Source: Gnetum montanum
Lineage: Eukaryota > Streptophyta > Gnetopsida > Gnetales > Gnetaceae
Direction: 5' to 3'
Length of the DNA stretch: 64,000 bases
Assembly: GCA_015680685.1 (NCBI GenBank)
Contig: MNCI01011418.1
Span: 232,072-296,071 of the forward strand
The notes under the pieces were generated by a model that searched no databases, was not told the DNA's origin, and was given only the letters and a program-made list of their open reading frames with translations. A program made the position numbers and the translations under genes. The number at the start of each line of letters is the position of its first letter. The stretch's first letter is position 1. Below are positions 11,342-21,292 of the stretch, piece by piece.

Positions 11342-11490
11342 GATCTCCCTTTGTAGGGGCTTGAAATTATTATTGTTGCATCTCTTGTAGAGGTTCACAA
11401 AACCTTGGCAAGGGTCTCCCTTTGTAGGGGCTTGAAATTCGTATTGTTGCATCTCTCGTAGAGGTTCACAAAACCTTGACAAGGGTCTTT
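11342..11490. repeat. 71-bp tandem duplication
   Basis: CTCCCTTTGTAGGGGCTTGA begins at 11345 and again at 11416. Both copies continue with TATTGTTGCATCTCT, GTAGAGGTTCACAAAACCTT and CAAGG. The minus strand is open through both (11231-11497), giving a repeated peptide with no recognised family. I do not call it a gene. Confidence 0.8.
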
Positions 11491-11499
11491 GTTCCATCT

Positions 11500-12821
11500 A
11501 CAAGGGCATGAAGTTCTCATTCACATATGAATACATCATTTCACATTTCATTTTTGGTTATTTGAGCCTTGTTTATATGATCTCCTTCTTTTGATTTCTT
11601 GCAAAATATGGGATAATTCTCTATCCATCTTGTATATTTTGTTGTTCTTCTTCCTCGTTTCAGTATGTGGGCCAAGACTTAAGTGGTTTACAGTGGACCT
11701 TTTATCTTTTGTCATGTATTTTGTAGTCTTTAGAATAGAATTCTTCTTTGGTCATTTTCTACGACATGTTTTTGATGAAAATTCTTTTGCCTAGGGATTC
11801 GTGTTGAAATTTGTGATGAAATGGGACCATGATTGACACTTATCCCTTGATACCTATGATTTGAAGTTTGAAGACCAATTGCTGAAACTTTTGGAATAAC
11901 TTTTCTATTAAATCTCATCCTCATCTTTGTAATTAGTCATAATTTGGCTATCTTTATCTTGCTCATTTCGGTTGCCATTCAACATGTGCTATCAATTTTT
12001 TTCAGTTTCAGAAAAAAGATTGCTTGATAGATCCTTTCTTTTTAATACTTCAATAGCCTTGATAAATTCTTTTTCTTGCAACTTGGATAGTTACGACTCC
12101 TTTCTTATTATGCACATTAACAAGTAAGAAAATGGTGCAAATTGGTGGCCTTGGCTACAAGTCATAGACTTCAATTATTACATATTTTAATTGGCAGTTC
12201 ACTCCTTTTTCTTATCTTCCTTCATTAATTATTATCTTCTTTATTTTCAATTATCCTTAATCTCCCATTTTGGGAAATTATGTATCTTCTCAGTTTCTCA
12301 AGTTCTTTGCATAGGTCCTTTGTAATTATTAGAAGTCATCTTCATAATATATTTGTTTAATTTCTCCATAGCTTTTGTTATCTCCATAAGCTTTTTATAA
12401 ACTTATTTTTCTTAGATGGAGTTTTATGTTCAACATCTAATCTTACAATCTCTTAATTCTTTCTTCCACCCATTATAAGATCTCTGATGCTATATCATTC
12501 CTTTCACTAGTTCCCTTAATTTCCTTGAACTTTTGATTCTCATGATCAATTTATTCTTTGCTTATATACAAACTCTTATTTATTGCACTTTAATGCCATT
12601 TTCCAAGGCTTCTTAACTTAGACTACCATGGTGTAGCATCAATATGATGCTCTTGAGTTATCATATGACTCTTCTTAACCATTTCATAACTATTAAGGCT
12701 ATTGCATTTTTTTGCCTACTGATAAAGTATGAAAATTGTACTAAATGGCTAAGATATCACATTTATGATATCGAAGTTGCTATATCACATTTGCTATATT
12801 GTAGGTTGGGATGCTATGTAA
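11500..12821. other. unassigned repeat-derived sequence
   Basis: T-rich upper strand, probably the internal side of the minus-strand Copia relic. No gag, integrase or RT motif can be read in any frame. It ends where the GyA LTR begins at 12822. Confidence 0.4.
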
Positions 12822-13455
12822 TGAGCGGTGGAATATCCCAACACTCTACCATACAAGTCACGAGTGCCAATGCGCGACTAGATTGTAATCCGCAGATGGA
12901 CAATGTAATTATGCTAATAATTGATGTTAAGTTTAAGATCGTTGTCTTCCCACTTTGAGCTAGTGAAGTTTAATTGTATGGTTTAGCTCTTAGTGAGACA
13001 TATGATTAACTGATGTTGAGAGGCTCTTAAGTGCTCCTAAAGTAAACATGGATGAATAAATTCTAATTCTAGTTAACTAAAAAAACATAAACCTATCTTA
13101 GCCTAACACGATGGACATTCAGTCCTAGTCTACCATACATGCCTTGGACTTGTGTAGCTATTGTTGGGATTACCAAGTAGTATTATTACAAAGTGAATCA
13201 AGCAACGCCACTACTAGGTTACTAGGTAACTACACTTAGTGCTCGAAACTAGTTGTATCCATACCACTCACTAATGACATGTAACTTAAAGTACTTAAAA
13301 TGTAAATGATTAACTAAGAAAATAGTAAAGATTATGCTAAGTAAGCAAATGAAACTAAAGGAATGCTGCAATGATGGAAAGAAATCTCAATCTTCATTGT
13401 TGTCATGAACTATGTCTAGGTACAATTCACTCGAATAAAGACATTGGACAATTGT
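12822..13455 (-). mobile_element. GyA 3' LTR, distal part (split by GyB)
   Basis: Read on the minus strand this matches the R/U5-side portion of the GyB LTR: ATGTCTTTATTCGAGT, AGTAGTGGCGTTGCTTGATT and GAGCTAAACCATACAATTAA, ending CCGCTCA at 12822. The LTR's first part lies 18 kb away at 31595-31374. The two halves join exactly around the GyB insertion. Flanking duplications are ATTGT (13451-13455) and ATTTC (31374-31378), 3 of 5 identical. Confidence 0.75.
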
Positions 13456-14017
13456 TGATCAAGTTAAATTTTGAGTCCAAACAACATTGTAGTAACAACG
13501 TTGTATCAGTGATGTTGTTGATTCGATGTCGCTTCTTATGATATGTCATCATTGATACGATGTCTCAAGATGTGTGCACCCCTATAAATATGACACTTGG
13601 GCACATAATCCAACACATAATTCATTACACTCTTATGTAGAATCTTGTAGTTTGTTTTCATAACTTAGCAATAGAACTATATGCTCGTAGTGTGGTGTTG
13701 ATCAATTGTATAGAATCATTATTTAAGTGAAGTATACTTGGACATAGTTCATGACTGGAAATAAAGATCGAGAGTGTTTCTCATCATTACAACATCACTT
13801 AGTTTACTTTATGTTTACTTAGAATAATTTTCCATGTTACTTTCTATTTACTTAGAATAATTTTCCATGTTTTCCTAGTTAACACTTTACTTTCTCAAGT
13901 ACTTTACCTTACATGTGCAATTACTACATTAGTAAGGGTATGATTGGTTCTAAACATTAAGTGTAGTTGTTTGGTAATCCTAGTAGTGGTATTATTTGAT
14001 TTGCTCAGTGATAATTC
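13456..14017 (+). mobile_element. GyB 5' LTR, first 562 bp
   Basis: Aligns with 30481-31010 of the 3' LTR, including CCCCTATAAATATGACACTT (TATA region), CATAATCCAACACATAATTC and TTGATTTGCTCAGTGATAAT. It stops at ATTC|TATGGACCC where the Copia LTR of CoC starts. A TTTACTTAGAATAATTTTCC segment is tandemly doubled here (near 13811-13870) and single in the 3' LTR. Confidence 0.8.
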
Positions 14018-15194
14018 TATGGACCCTTTAGTGTGTGTCAAAACGTTAAGTAAAATGAAGTCAAAGGTTGTTTGCATGGTTGTATGTTTCTTGTGTTTGT
14101 AGGATTATGTACATGGAAAACCAAGATGAATTGAAGAGGACAAGGAATGAACTATTTAGAGCTTAAAGGAGGAGGTCATCCATGTGATCTTTAAATGAAT
14201 ATTCAAAGAATGTGGAAAAGGACTAGATACTGTACAAGCAAAGTTATCATCATTAAAACATGTAGAAGATCAAGGCTATGGTCAATGAATGATACATTCA
14301 AAAGACAAAGAAAGTGGAAGAAAGATGTCTTTAAGAAATAGTAGATGTCTTTCTCCAGGCAAAGATGTCTTCATCACAGAAACACATCTTCATTGAATGT
14401 AGGTTAGTACCAGAAAGACGTCTTCCATAAAACAAAGACAACTTCTACAATGGAGACTTCAAAAAGATGTCTTTCATGAAACAAAGATGTCTTCCCAGAA
14501 TTGAAGGAAAATTCAAAGAGACATCTCAAGCATGAAGAAGACATCTCCCATGATTGTTAATGACCTTTGGCTAGCCATTGCACAAGTTTTGAGAAGGATT
14601 TAGAAACATGGTAACTATAAGAAGACTTGATGTGCATTGGTAAAAGTTCAAGCCTTGTATTCATTATATAATCATTTGTAATCATTGAATTCTTTGTTGC
14701 TCCTCATCATCTTATCATTTTGGCATTGTAAAGTGTGTTCTACCTAACTATACATGGATCAACAAACTGACTTGCAATTATCCCTTGTAATTCTTGTTCT
14801 TGTTGCCCTATGGGGTTGATGTGCTTGAGCTTGTTAAGATCCTACGGGATTGAGTTGTTGGTGTTTCCGTATAACACTTCGGTGTAGAGCTTAAGATTGT
14901 AAAGGTTGTGGAAGCCTTGAAACCACAGTTCTAAGCCTGATGGGACCTTGCAGGGTTGAGTGATTGGTGCTGTAGTACAATACTTTGGAGCGGGGCTTGA
15001 AGATTGTATAGGGTGTGGACCTTTCAACTACATTTTAAGGGCAATAAAGTCTAGAGGTGTGCTTGCGATCTACCCTTTGAGTGTGGACTACCCAAGTTGG
15101 GGAACCACATTAAATTTAGTGTGTGTGCTTTGTTTGTTTAAGTTTTAATTTAGGGAACTTATTCATCCTCCCCCTTCTAAGTTCAACGATCCAC
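14018..15194 (+). mobile_element. CoC LTR1
   Basis: Matches LTR2 at 23197-24428 along its length: GGACCCTTTAGTGTGTGTCA, GTCAAAGGTTGTTTGCATGG, AAAGATGTCTT-rich middle, GTAAAGTGTGTT. The first bases read TATGGACCC where LTR2 has TGTGGACCC, so the terminal TG has mutated. The middle of both LTRs (about 14300-14540 and 23500-23790) repeats AAGATGTCTT/AAGACATCTT-type units. Confidence 0.8.
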
Positions 15195-15197
15195 AAG

Positions 15198-15209
15198 TGA
15201 TATCAGAGC
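15198..15209 (+). promoter_or_regulatory. CoC primer-binding site 1
   Basis: TGATATCAGAGC, one change from TGGTATCAGAGC, the initiator Met-tRNA complement used by plant Copia elements. It lies three to five bases after the LTR1 end. Confidence 0.8.
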
Positions 15210-15226
15210 CTGATACTCTTCAATGT

Positions 15227-15831
15227 TGATGAGTGGCTAGGTACCCCTACGCCCAACCATACGAATACGAGTGTTCACGCATGATCTGGTCGAACTCTGC
15301 GGACAGGCTAGTTGTGGTATCTAGATCGTTACATGTTGATCATAGTTCGCTATCTTCCCACCTGGACTAGTATTTGCTTTGTCACATATGGTTTAGTCCA
15401 GAGTGAGGCATATGATGTGATCCTAAACTACTGCTACTCCTAGAGACAATGGAGAATAATATTGATTAAACTAATGAGTAATAGGAAATGAAGTCTAAAG
15501 CTAACCTAAGTGCGATGAGCATTCGTTCCTTAATCATCCATACACATCTTGCACCTTGTGCACGACTACTACTGGGATTACCAAGCGTAGATCCTAGGTA
15601 CGCTGCTGGGTTACCAAGTAGTCACACTTAAATGCTCGTGATTAAGTTGTACTCATTCCGCATTTAACAACAAGAATAGTAAATGATGATAAATAAATAT
15701 TAACTAAGAAAGTAATAAATATTAACTAAGAAATAAATAAATAACAAAAATAATTAACAATTAAATTAAACAATTAAACTAAGTGAATGCTGCAATGATG
15801 AAGTAATCTTGATCTGTCCTTTTCTTGGATA
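15227..15831 (-). mobile_element. GyD 3' LTR, U3-less
   Basis: Matches 18923-19527 closely, including GAGTAATAGGAAATGAAGTC, TAAGTTGTACTCATTCCGCA and AATGCTG-AATGATGAAGTAATC. It then stops matching where the full LTR continues for about 230 more bases, so the U3 end is lost. Confidence 0.85.
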
Positions 15832-15852
15832 GATTATGTAATAACAGGATTT

Positions 15853-15981
15853 TTATGATGGATGCTGAATGATTGCCTTATGCTCTGCATGTTCTGCATG
15901 AGGTCCTTGTCCTCTGCCTCCCCCTGGGTGTTTAATTGCACCTTGAGAAGGTCCTCCTTGTTGTCTTATTTTTAGGGCCAT
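15853..15981 (-). pseudogene. GyD third-ORF stub (42 codons)
   Basis: Starts ATG at 15981 directly after a GATTATAG acceptor-like site. It reads MALKIRQQGGPSQGAIKHPG and a Gly-rich stretch, with a stop at 15853-15855. GyB's third ORF starts MTPKRIPKGGPLQRGIKIPR at the equivalent place, so this is the same ORF cut short by the deletion into the LTR. Confidence 0.6.
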
Positions 15982-16015
15982 CTATAATCACACAAAGATC
16001 AATTGTTAGTAAGGT
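15982..16015 (-). promoter_or_regulatory. putative third-ORF splice acceptor with branch point (GyD)
   Basis: The minus strand reads TTACTAAC, about 20 bases, then TGTGATTATAG directly before the ATG. The same arrangement is in GyE (45735-45767) and GyF (53511-53548), and the acceptor part is in GyB (27481-27492). CTAAC/CTAAT fits the plant branch-point consensus. Confidence 0.5.
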
Positions 16016-16258
16016 TATTGAAAAAAAGTTCAATGATTTCATACCTTACTCATTGCCTTTAATAAATGTTGCATTCTTTACTTAGTGTGATTGTAGAGTT
16101 AGAAATTTTTCAAGGAAGTTTCCCTAAAATTTTAATGTTGGACCTGGTTTTGAGGAACGTTTGATAAAATAATGACAAAGGAAAGAATAGATTTAGCAAT
16201 GAAATACTTGGAGGGTATAAGGTGATGTGGTGGCATGCAACAAGTACAAATTACAAAA

Positions 16259-16314
16259 GTCACGCAAGTGGGTCCTCCCCAAAGTAGTTTCCAACCTATA
16301 TGCCCTTGCGTAAC
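16259..16314 (-). repeat. conserved spacer hairpin (GyD)
   Basis: Arms GTCACGCAAG (16259-16268) and CTTGCGTAAC (16305-16314) pair at 9 of 10 positions around a loop with GGGTCCTCCCCAAAGTAG. This copy carries the ACGC/GCGT version of the stem; other copies have ATAC/GTAT or ATGC/GCAT. Confidence 0.6.
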
Positions 16315-16780
16315 CACACCTTAAGATGTCCGTAGGCATTAGAAGGGTTAAATGTAATCTATACCGATGCAACAAAACACCCACATGTAGATACCACTGT
16401 GATGAGGTATGAATTCAATGCTATACAAGACACGAGTCACAAATACAGGAACAACTAGATGGAATGAATTGGAGAAAGGATTGCAGAGATTGGGACATGA
16501 GGTACTGACTCAGGGCACAATGAACCTTGAGTGTAAAGCATGATTAAGGTGTCATTAACCCATCGTTTGAAGATCAAGACCAATTCCATTCCTCTAATCA
16601 GTGACATCTCATTATTTCATCCCATGATGAGCAACTGTGAGAGTACCATAACAACAAGGCGAACAATCACTTGGCATTTTGTTCAAGGGAGGAGTGATTT
16701 TTGTTTTGTGGCACTTTTCTTATTCTTTTCTCTTTCTCTTTTTTTTGGAATACTTAATCCAGAGAAGCCACCAACCATTA

Positions 16781-16805
16781 GGCATGGGTGCATGTCTTTC
16801 TAGTG
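16781..16805 (-). repeat. conserved 25-nt spacer box (GyD)
   Basis: Plus strand GGCATGGGTGCATGTCTTTC then TAGT. One of seven copies of a near-identical box found in all five Gypsy elements. Confidence 0.65.
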
Positions 16806-17219
16806 GGACCCCCTGGAACAGCATTGGATTTTTGAGTGCCCTTTTTGGTTACTCTTACTTCCATTTTTCGTTAGATCTACAAGGATCTTAGTACAACCAG
16901 GTTGCATGATAACTCTCACAGATGCCACCAAAGAGAATCCACAAGTCCCCTTGATGTCACACCCTAATCATTCCCTCTTGGTCCATCCTTCTTCATTCTG
17001 GGTACAATGAACACAAAATTAATTTTAAGTTTCAAGAATGTCAAGAATATCACTGTACCCTTGAACAAAACCTCTTATTTGTAGAATGGATGAGTCGGTG
17101 CAATGGGGTAACTGTCCAAATAATTGATCGTCGAGACTCGATAACATAGAACACACCTCAACCAACAATCCACATGAGTGTTTTATTTATGGACGAGATT
17201 ACTCAGACAAGAAGATAAA

Positions 17220-17330
17220 AAAGACAAAAAGATCAAACAATACATTAAAAGGGTGAAAAACTAGAAAACAAAAAGTTAAAAAATTAAAGAAGCAGAAAAA
17301 CATTTATTAATTTTGTGTTGTTAGAATGGA
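17220..17330 (-). repeat. T-rich tract after coding end (GyD)
   Basis: On the element strand a run built from TTTTTAACTTTTTGTTTTC units follows the end of gag. The other copies show the same kind of tract downstream of their last coding segment (25235-25470, 36300-36540, 55000-55110). Confidence 0.5.
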
Positions 17331-17416
17331 GGATACCCGCCATAACTAAATGGTTGAGCATGGCTATAATTAATAAATGGAAGATGGGGATCCTTGCATG
17401 TTGAAAATATTGGGGC

Positions 17417-18849
17417 CTAGTCATACTTACCCCCTTGGGGTTCACACACTTGATTAGAGTTGACATAGTGGGGCAAGTTATAAGATGTGATTAATTTATA
17501 AGGAGTTGACCCACTATGGTGTTTGTGATCGGAAGATGGTATGCAAGGATCGGTTTGTTGCTCTCCATTCCTATGTTCATTAGGCCATATGATTATTGGA
17601 GTGTTAATTGGTGGCCTTGATGAGGTAACATGAGGCGTTGGGTCCGAAGAGGCAGATGCACCATAGTGTAGAACTTGTGCTAAGTTGGAGGATGCAGTGG
17701 CCTCGGAATTGTGTTGTCCCTTCTTACGGTTATCTTTAAAGAAGGGGCACTTTGGATGTTGAGGAGGCCTCTCACTGCTGTTGGCAGTAGTAGCACAAGT
17801 GACATTCGTGGGTTGTTGTTGTGGTGCAGGCACCTTAGGAACAGTTGGTGGCAATTTAGAAGGAGGGAAAAAAAGAGAATGTTGAAAGTTAGTAGAAGTG
17901 TAAGGTGCCCAAGACGGTGGTTGTGTTGAAGACATGGGCTAATAGTTTTGAGGAGAATGGTAATGTGGTGAGATAAAGTGCGTTGACCCAGTTGGAGAAA
18001 TAGGATGTTACACAAGATAAGTATTTGGATTCGGATGATATGAAGGGTGTCTCCAGTCTAAGGGTGGTCTCCCCCATGACTGGGATTGTTGCCACTGTGA
18101 TTGAACACAGTATCTCTATATGAACTCTGGATGTAACGTGTTTCCCCAATGCTCTTGTAAATGTGACAAGATTGGGCATTGGCCCTTAGGGTGATCGTAC
18201 AGGCATATGTTGCATTCATACGTATGATTGGCAGTTGCGCTCTTATTTTCCTTATCCCTTCTTTCTGATTGTCTAATGTCTTGTCCTGCTTCTTGGGTTG
18301 TCAAAACTTTATCTCCAATAATGTTGATAAATTCTCCACACTTTTGATACGTCCATTCCAACATCTTATTGATCTTTGCCTCGGCTTCTTCTAATGCTTG
18401 TTGTATTGGCAAAGATGGTTCTTCCATCTTGAGATTGGTTGATTTCTCCTTTTTATGATCATGGAACTTTGTCAAGTTGAGATTTTGGTCCCGTTGATGT
18501 TTTTCAACACTCTCCCATCTAGCTAATTCTCCTTCTTCTTTTCCTACCCTCTTAACAGCCTCTTATAGCTGCGTTAGGCTTGTAGTGACCAGTAGGGGTT
18601 CATCATCATTGGGTAAGTTATGCTTTTATGTGTTGGGATGACGTTGTTTTCATTCATGTTTATTGGAAACCCCCACTTCAGGTTGTGTACTCCAATCTTC
18701 ATTATCATATAATTCATTGGTTCTCCAATGAACTTCCTCACTAGGCGTGGCGTTATTATCGTCTTGTAGGAGAGGCATGATTGTGAAGTTGTGTGTGAAT
18801 TTATGTGTGACTTTTTATAATTATTATTTTTCTCTAAAAGATATATCAT
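17417..18849 (-). pseudogene. GyD gag-like region
   Basis: Three minus-strand segments are open: 18849-18574, 18475-18116 and 17935-17417. The middle one has a coiled-coil-like start and ends CNICLYDHPKGQCPILSHLQ, a C-x2-C-x3-H-x4-C zinc-knuckle variant. GyE (39744 region) and GyF (61200-61260, minus) have the same motif with SHLQE after it. The last segment is proline-rich. No protease or RT follows before the spacer. Whether the gag was still functional is unclear, because frames change between segments. Confidence 0.55.
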
Positions 18850-18902
18850 TAATTCCTTTACAACGACCTTGTATGATATAACTAATCTAGATAACTAGCA
18901 CC

Positions 18903-18921
18903 ATCCCCGGCAACGGCGCCA
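18903..18921 (-). promoter_or_regulatory. GyD primer-binding site (tRNA-Asp type)
   Basis: The minus strand reads TGGCGCCGTTGCCGGGGAT, one base from the LTR end. This is the primer site typical of plant Tat/Athila-lineage Gypsy elements. GyE (37889-37907) and GyF (63219-63201) have decayed versions. Confidence 0.88.
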
Positions 18922-18922
18922 A

Positions 18923-19757
18923 TGATGAGTAGCTAGGTACCCCTACGCCCAACCATAGGAATACGAGCGTTCACGCACAATCCGATCATACTCCACGGAC
19001 AGGCTAGTTGTGGTATCTAGATTGTTACACGTTGATTGCAGTTCGATGTCTTCCCCTTGGACTAGTATTTGCTTTGTCACGTATGGTTTAGTCTAGAGTG
19101 AGCCGTATGATGTGATCCTAAACTACTGCTACTCCTAGAGACAATGGAGAATAATATTGATTAAACTAATGAGTAATAGGAAATGAAGTCTAAGCTAACC
19201 TAAGTGCGATGAGTATCTATTCCTTAATCATCCGTACACATCTTGGACCTTGTGCACGACTACTACTGGGATTACCAAGCATAGATCCTAGGTACACTGC
19301 TGGGTTACCAAGTAGTCACACTTAAATGCTCGTGATTAAGTTGTACTCATTCCGCATTTAATAACAGGAATAGTAAATGATGATAAATAAATATTAACTA
19401 AGAAAGTAATAAATATTCACTAAGAAAGCAATAAATAACAAAAAAAAATTAACAATTAAATTAAACAATTAAACTAAGTGAATGCTGTAATGATGAAGTA
19501 ATCTCGATCTTTATTTCCGGTCATGTGCGTGTCCAAGTACGTCACACTCGAATAAAGGTTCCGTACAATTACAAGCATCACACTACGGGCATACACTGAG
19601 AAAATAATCTAACTTCTATGGAAAAAACTGAAAGAGTATAGCTACAAATGACAAAACGATGCCTAAATGAGGTGGAGGGCCCTCTTATTTATAGGTCGGG
19701 ATAGGTGGCTACGTAAATGGGGCCCCGTCGATGCATCGACTGAATGACACTTCATCA
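18923..19757 (-). mobile_element. GyD 5' LTR
   Basis: 835 bp, TG...CA on the minus strand. A TATA-like CTTATTTATAGG (plus strand, 19682-19694) and GAATAAAGG lie in plausible promoter and polyadenylation positions. Confidence 0.85.
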
Positions 19758-19762
19758 TATGT

Positions 19763-20530
19763 CATCATCAACTTCAAGAGTGAATTATGAAGAGGACATC
19801 TTACACAAAGCCATCCATGTTCGATGGATTTTACTTTGCCTATTGGAACACTAGAATGCAAGTGTTCTTTGAATCCATGAAGTTTGAAGTATGGGGAATC
19901 AATTCTGGAAGGCTACACTCCACCCATCAATGACACCACTGGCATCATGAAGCCTTACAACAAATGGTCCTAAGAGAAAAAGGATAAGTTCATGTTTGAT
20001 TCAAAAGTAAAAAATTGTGTATACTATGCATTGAATAAATTTGAATTTAATAGGGTAGTAGGATGTAAAATGACAAAAGAAATTTGGCAAACTTTAGAAA
20101 CTACTTATGAAGGAACCTCTAATGTTAAGTAATCAACATTATTAGTTTTACAAAGTGAATATGATAAGCTCAAAATGTGAGAAGGTGAGAAAATCAAAGA
20201 TTATATTTCTAGAGCTAACGATCTTGTTGTAGCAATTAGAGGACCAAGAAAGGATTTACCCAAAAGTGATGTATTATCAAAATGATCAGAACTCTTCAAC
20301 GAGAGTTCAAACCTAAGGTCATAGCCATGGAGAAAATCAGAGATTTCTCAACTCTAAAATTTGAGGAACTTCAAAATGCTCTTATCACCTATGAAATGAA
20401 TCTCATAAGCAAAGGAGCCATTCAAGAAAGACCTATTGCTCTAAAGACTACTTTCAAGGAGAAGAAGGTCAATGAGGATGATGAGGGAATTGAAGATGAG
20501 ATTGCTCTTCTCTCAAGGAGACTATAGTGA
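19763..20530 (+). pseudogene. CoC gag, N-terminal part
   Basis: Starts FDGFYFAYWNTRMQVFFES, the usual start of a plant Copia gag (UBN2-type domain). After a stretch with stops it is open at 20282-20527 with LQREFKPKVIAMEKIRDFST, matching the conserved LP.KF..KVTAI segment. Several stops and a frameshift break it between 19930 and 20280. Confidence 0.7.
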
Positions 20531-20645
20531 TTGCTTACAAGAAGAAGAAAAGGGGCATCTCAACAAAAATAAAGATCTAATTTCTTCAAAGGTAGAGAAA
20601 GAGATAGAAATTTTTTAAATTCTTCTAATCTAGATTTTTCTCCTA

Positions 20646-21292
20646 TAGAATGTTGGGTTTGTGGAGGAAGAGGCCATATGGCCTTCAAATGTCATAGCGA
20701 TCCAAGTGATAACAAGGAATAGCCAAGGAATATATCCAATGATGAGGAATTGAAAAAGACCAAATTTTATACAAGTTGGGATGATGGTGAGCAAAGCAAA
20801 GAAGAAGCATGCAATTCTTTCAAATATTCACATCTCATATGCATGACGCTTACTGATGAAAATTCCTCACTTGTGGCTGAACAAGATGGTAAGTGTGAGA
20901 AGAGGTATAGTGAATTTAAAGAAGAAATTTTTTTACATCACTTGATTAGGAAGGCAAACAAACTAGTACTTTCTATGTTAAATTCTATTCATGCTAAAGT
21001 GAAGGAAGAAATCTCAAATATAAAAGCTGAGATTCAACAACTAACCTCTTTGAATAAGGATTGTAGCAATATTCAAGAAGAAGAGAGTCCTGAAAGTCAA
21101 CCAAAGAATATAGAGGAAGCAATACATGAAAATGCAAGCTCAAGCATAGTAAGGCTTGATAATTTTGATCATAAGGATAATATTTTATTTGTGTGTAAAA
21201 ATTGTGGTAGTAAGCAAGCTCTTAGCTATGATGATCAAAGTAGGATTAATGCTTGGTCTTGTCAAAAAGGCTTTGGTAAGGAAATTGTGTAG
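20646..21292 (+). pseudogene. CoC gag, zinc knuckle and C-terminal part
   Basis: CWVCGGRGHMAFKC (20651-20692) is a perfect CX2CX4HX4C zinc knuckle. A 180-codon open frame follows at 20750-21292, acidic and lysine-rich, with a second CKNCG...WSC cluster near its end. Plant Copia gag proteins often carry such an acidic tail, but this second cysteine cluster is unfamiliar. It is the longest unbroken retrotransposon ORF in the window. No protease (DSG) or integrase follows. Confidence 0.6.

Larger units (their letters stand above)
15227..19757 (-). mobile_element. GyD: pol-less, internally deleted Gypsy-type element
   Basis: 4531 bp inserted between the CoC primer site and gag. Flanks are AATGT (15222-15226) and TATGT (19758-19762), and the empty site in the second CoC leader reads TTTGT, so the duplication is decayed. 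Order on the minus strand: 5' LTR (19757-18923), a perfect tRNA-Asp-type primer site, gag relic, spacer with all conserved landmarks, the first 42 codons of the third ORF, then directly into the middle of the 3' LTR (about 15831-15227). There is no pol gene. The 3' deletion removed the third-ORF body, polypurine tract and U3. Confidence 0.85.

Noticed and set aside
12644-12958. 104-codon plus-strand frame
   Set aside because: It runs across the GyA LTR border at 12822, has no recognisable motif and is AT-rich.
13200-14017. Large inverted repeat (left arm 13200-13455, right arm 13690-14017) resembling a foldback element
   Set aside because: It is explained by a plus-strand LTR (GyB) inserted into a minus-strand LTR of the same family (GyA), whose other part is at 31374-31595.
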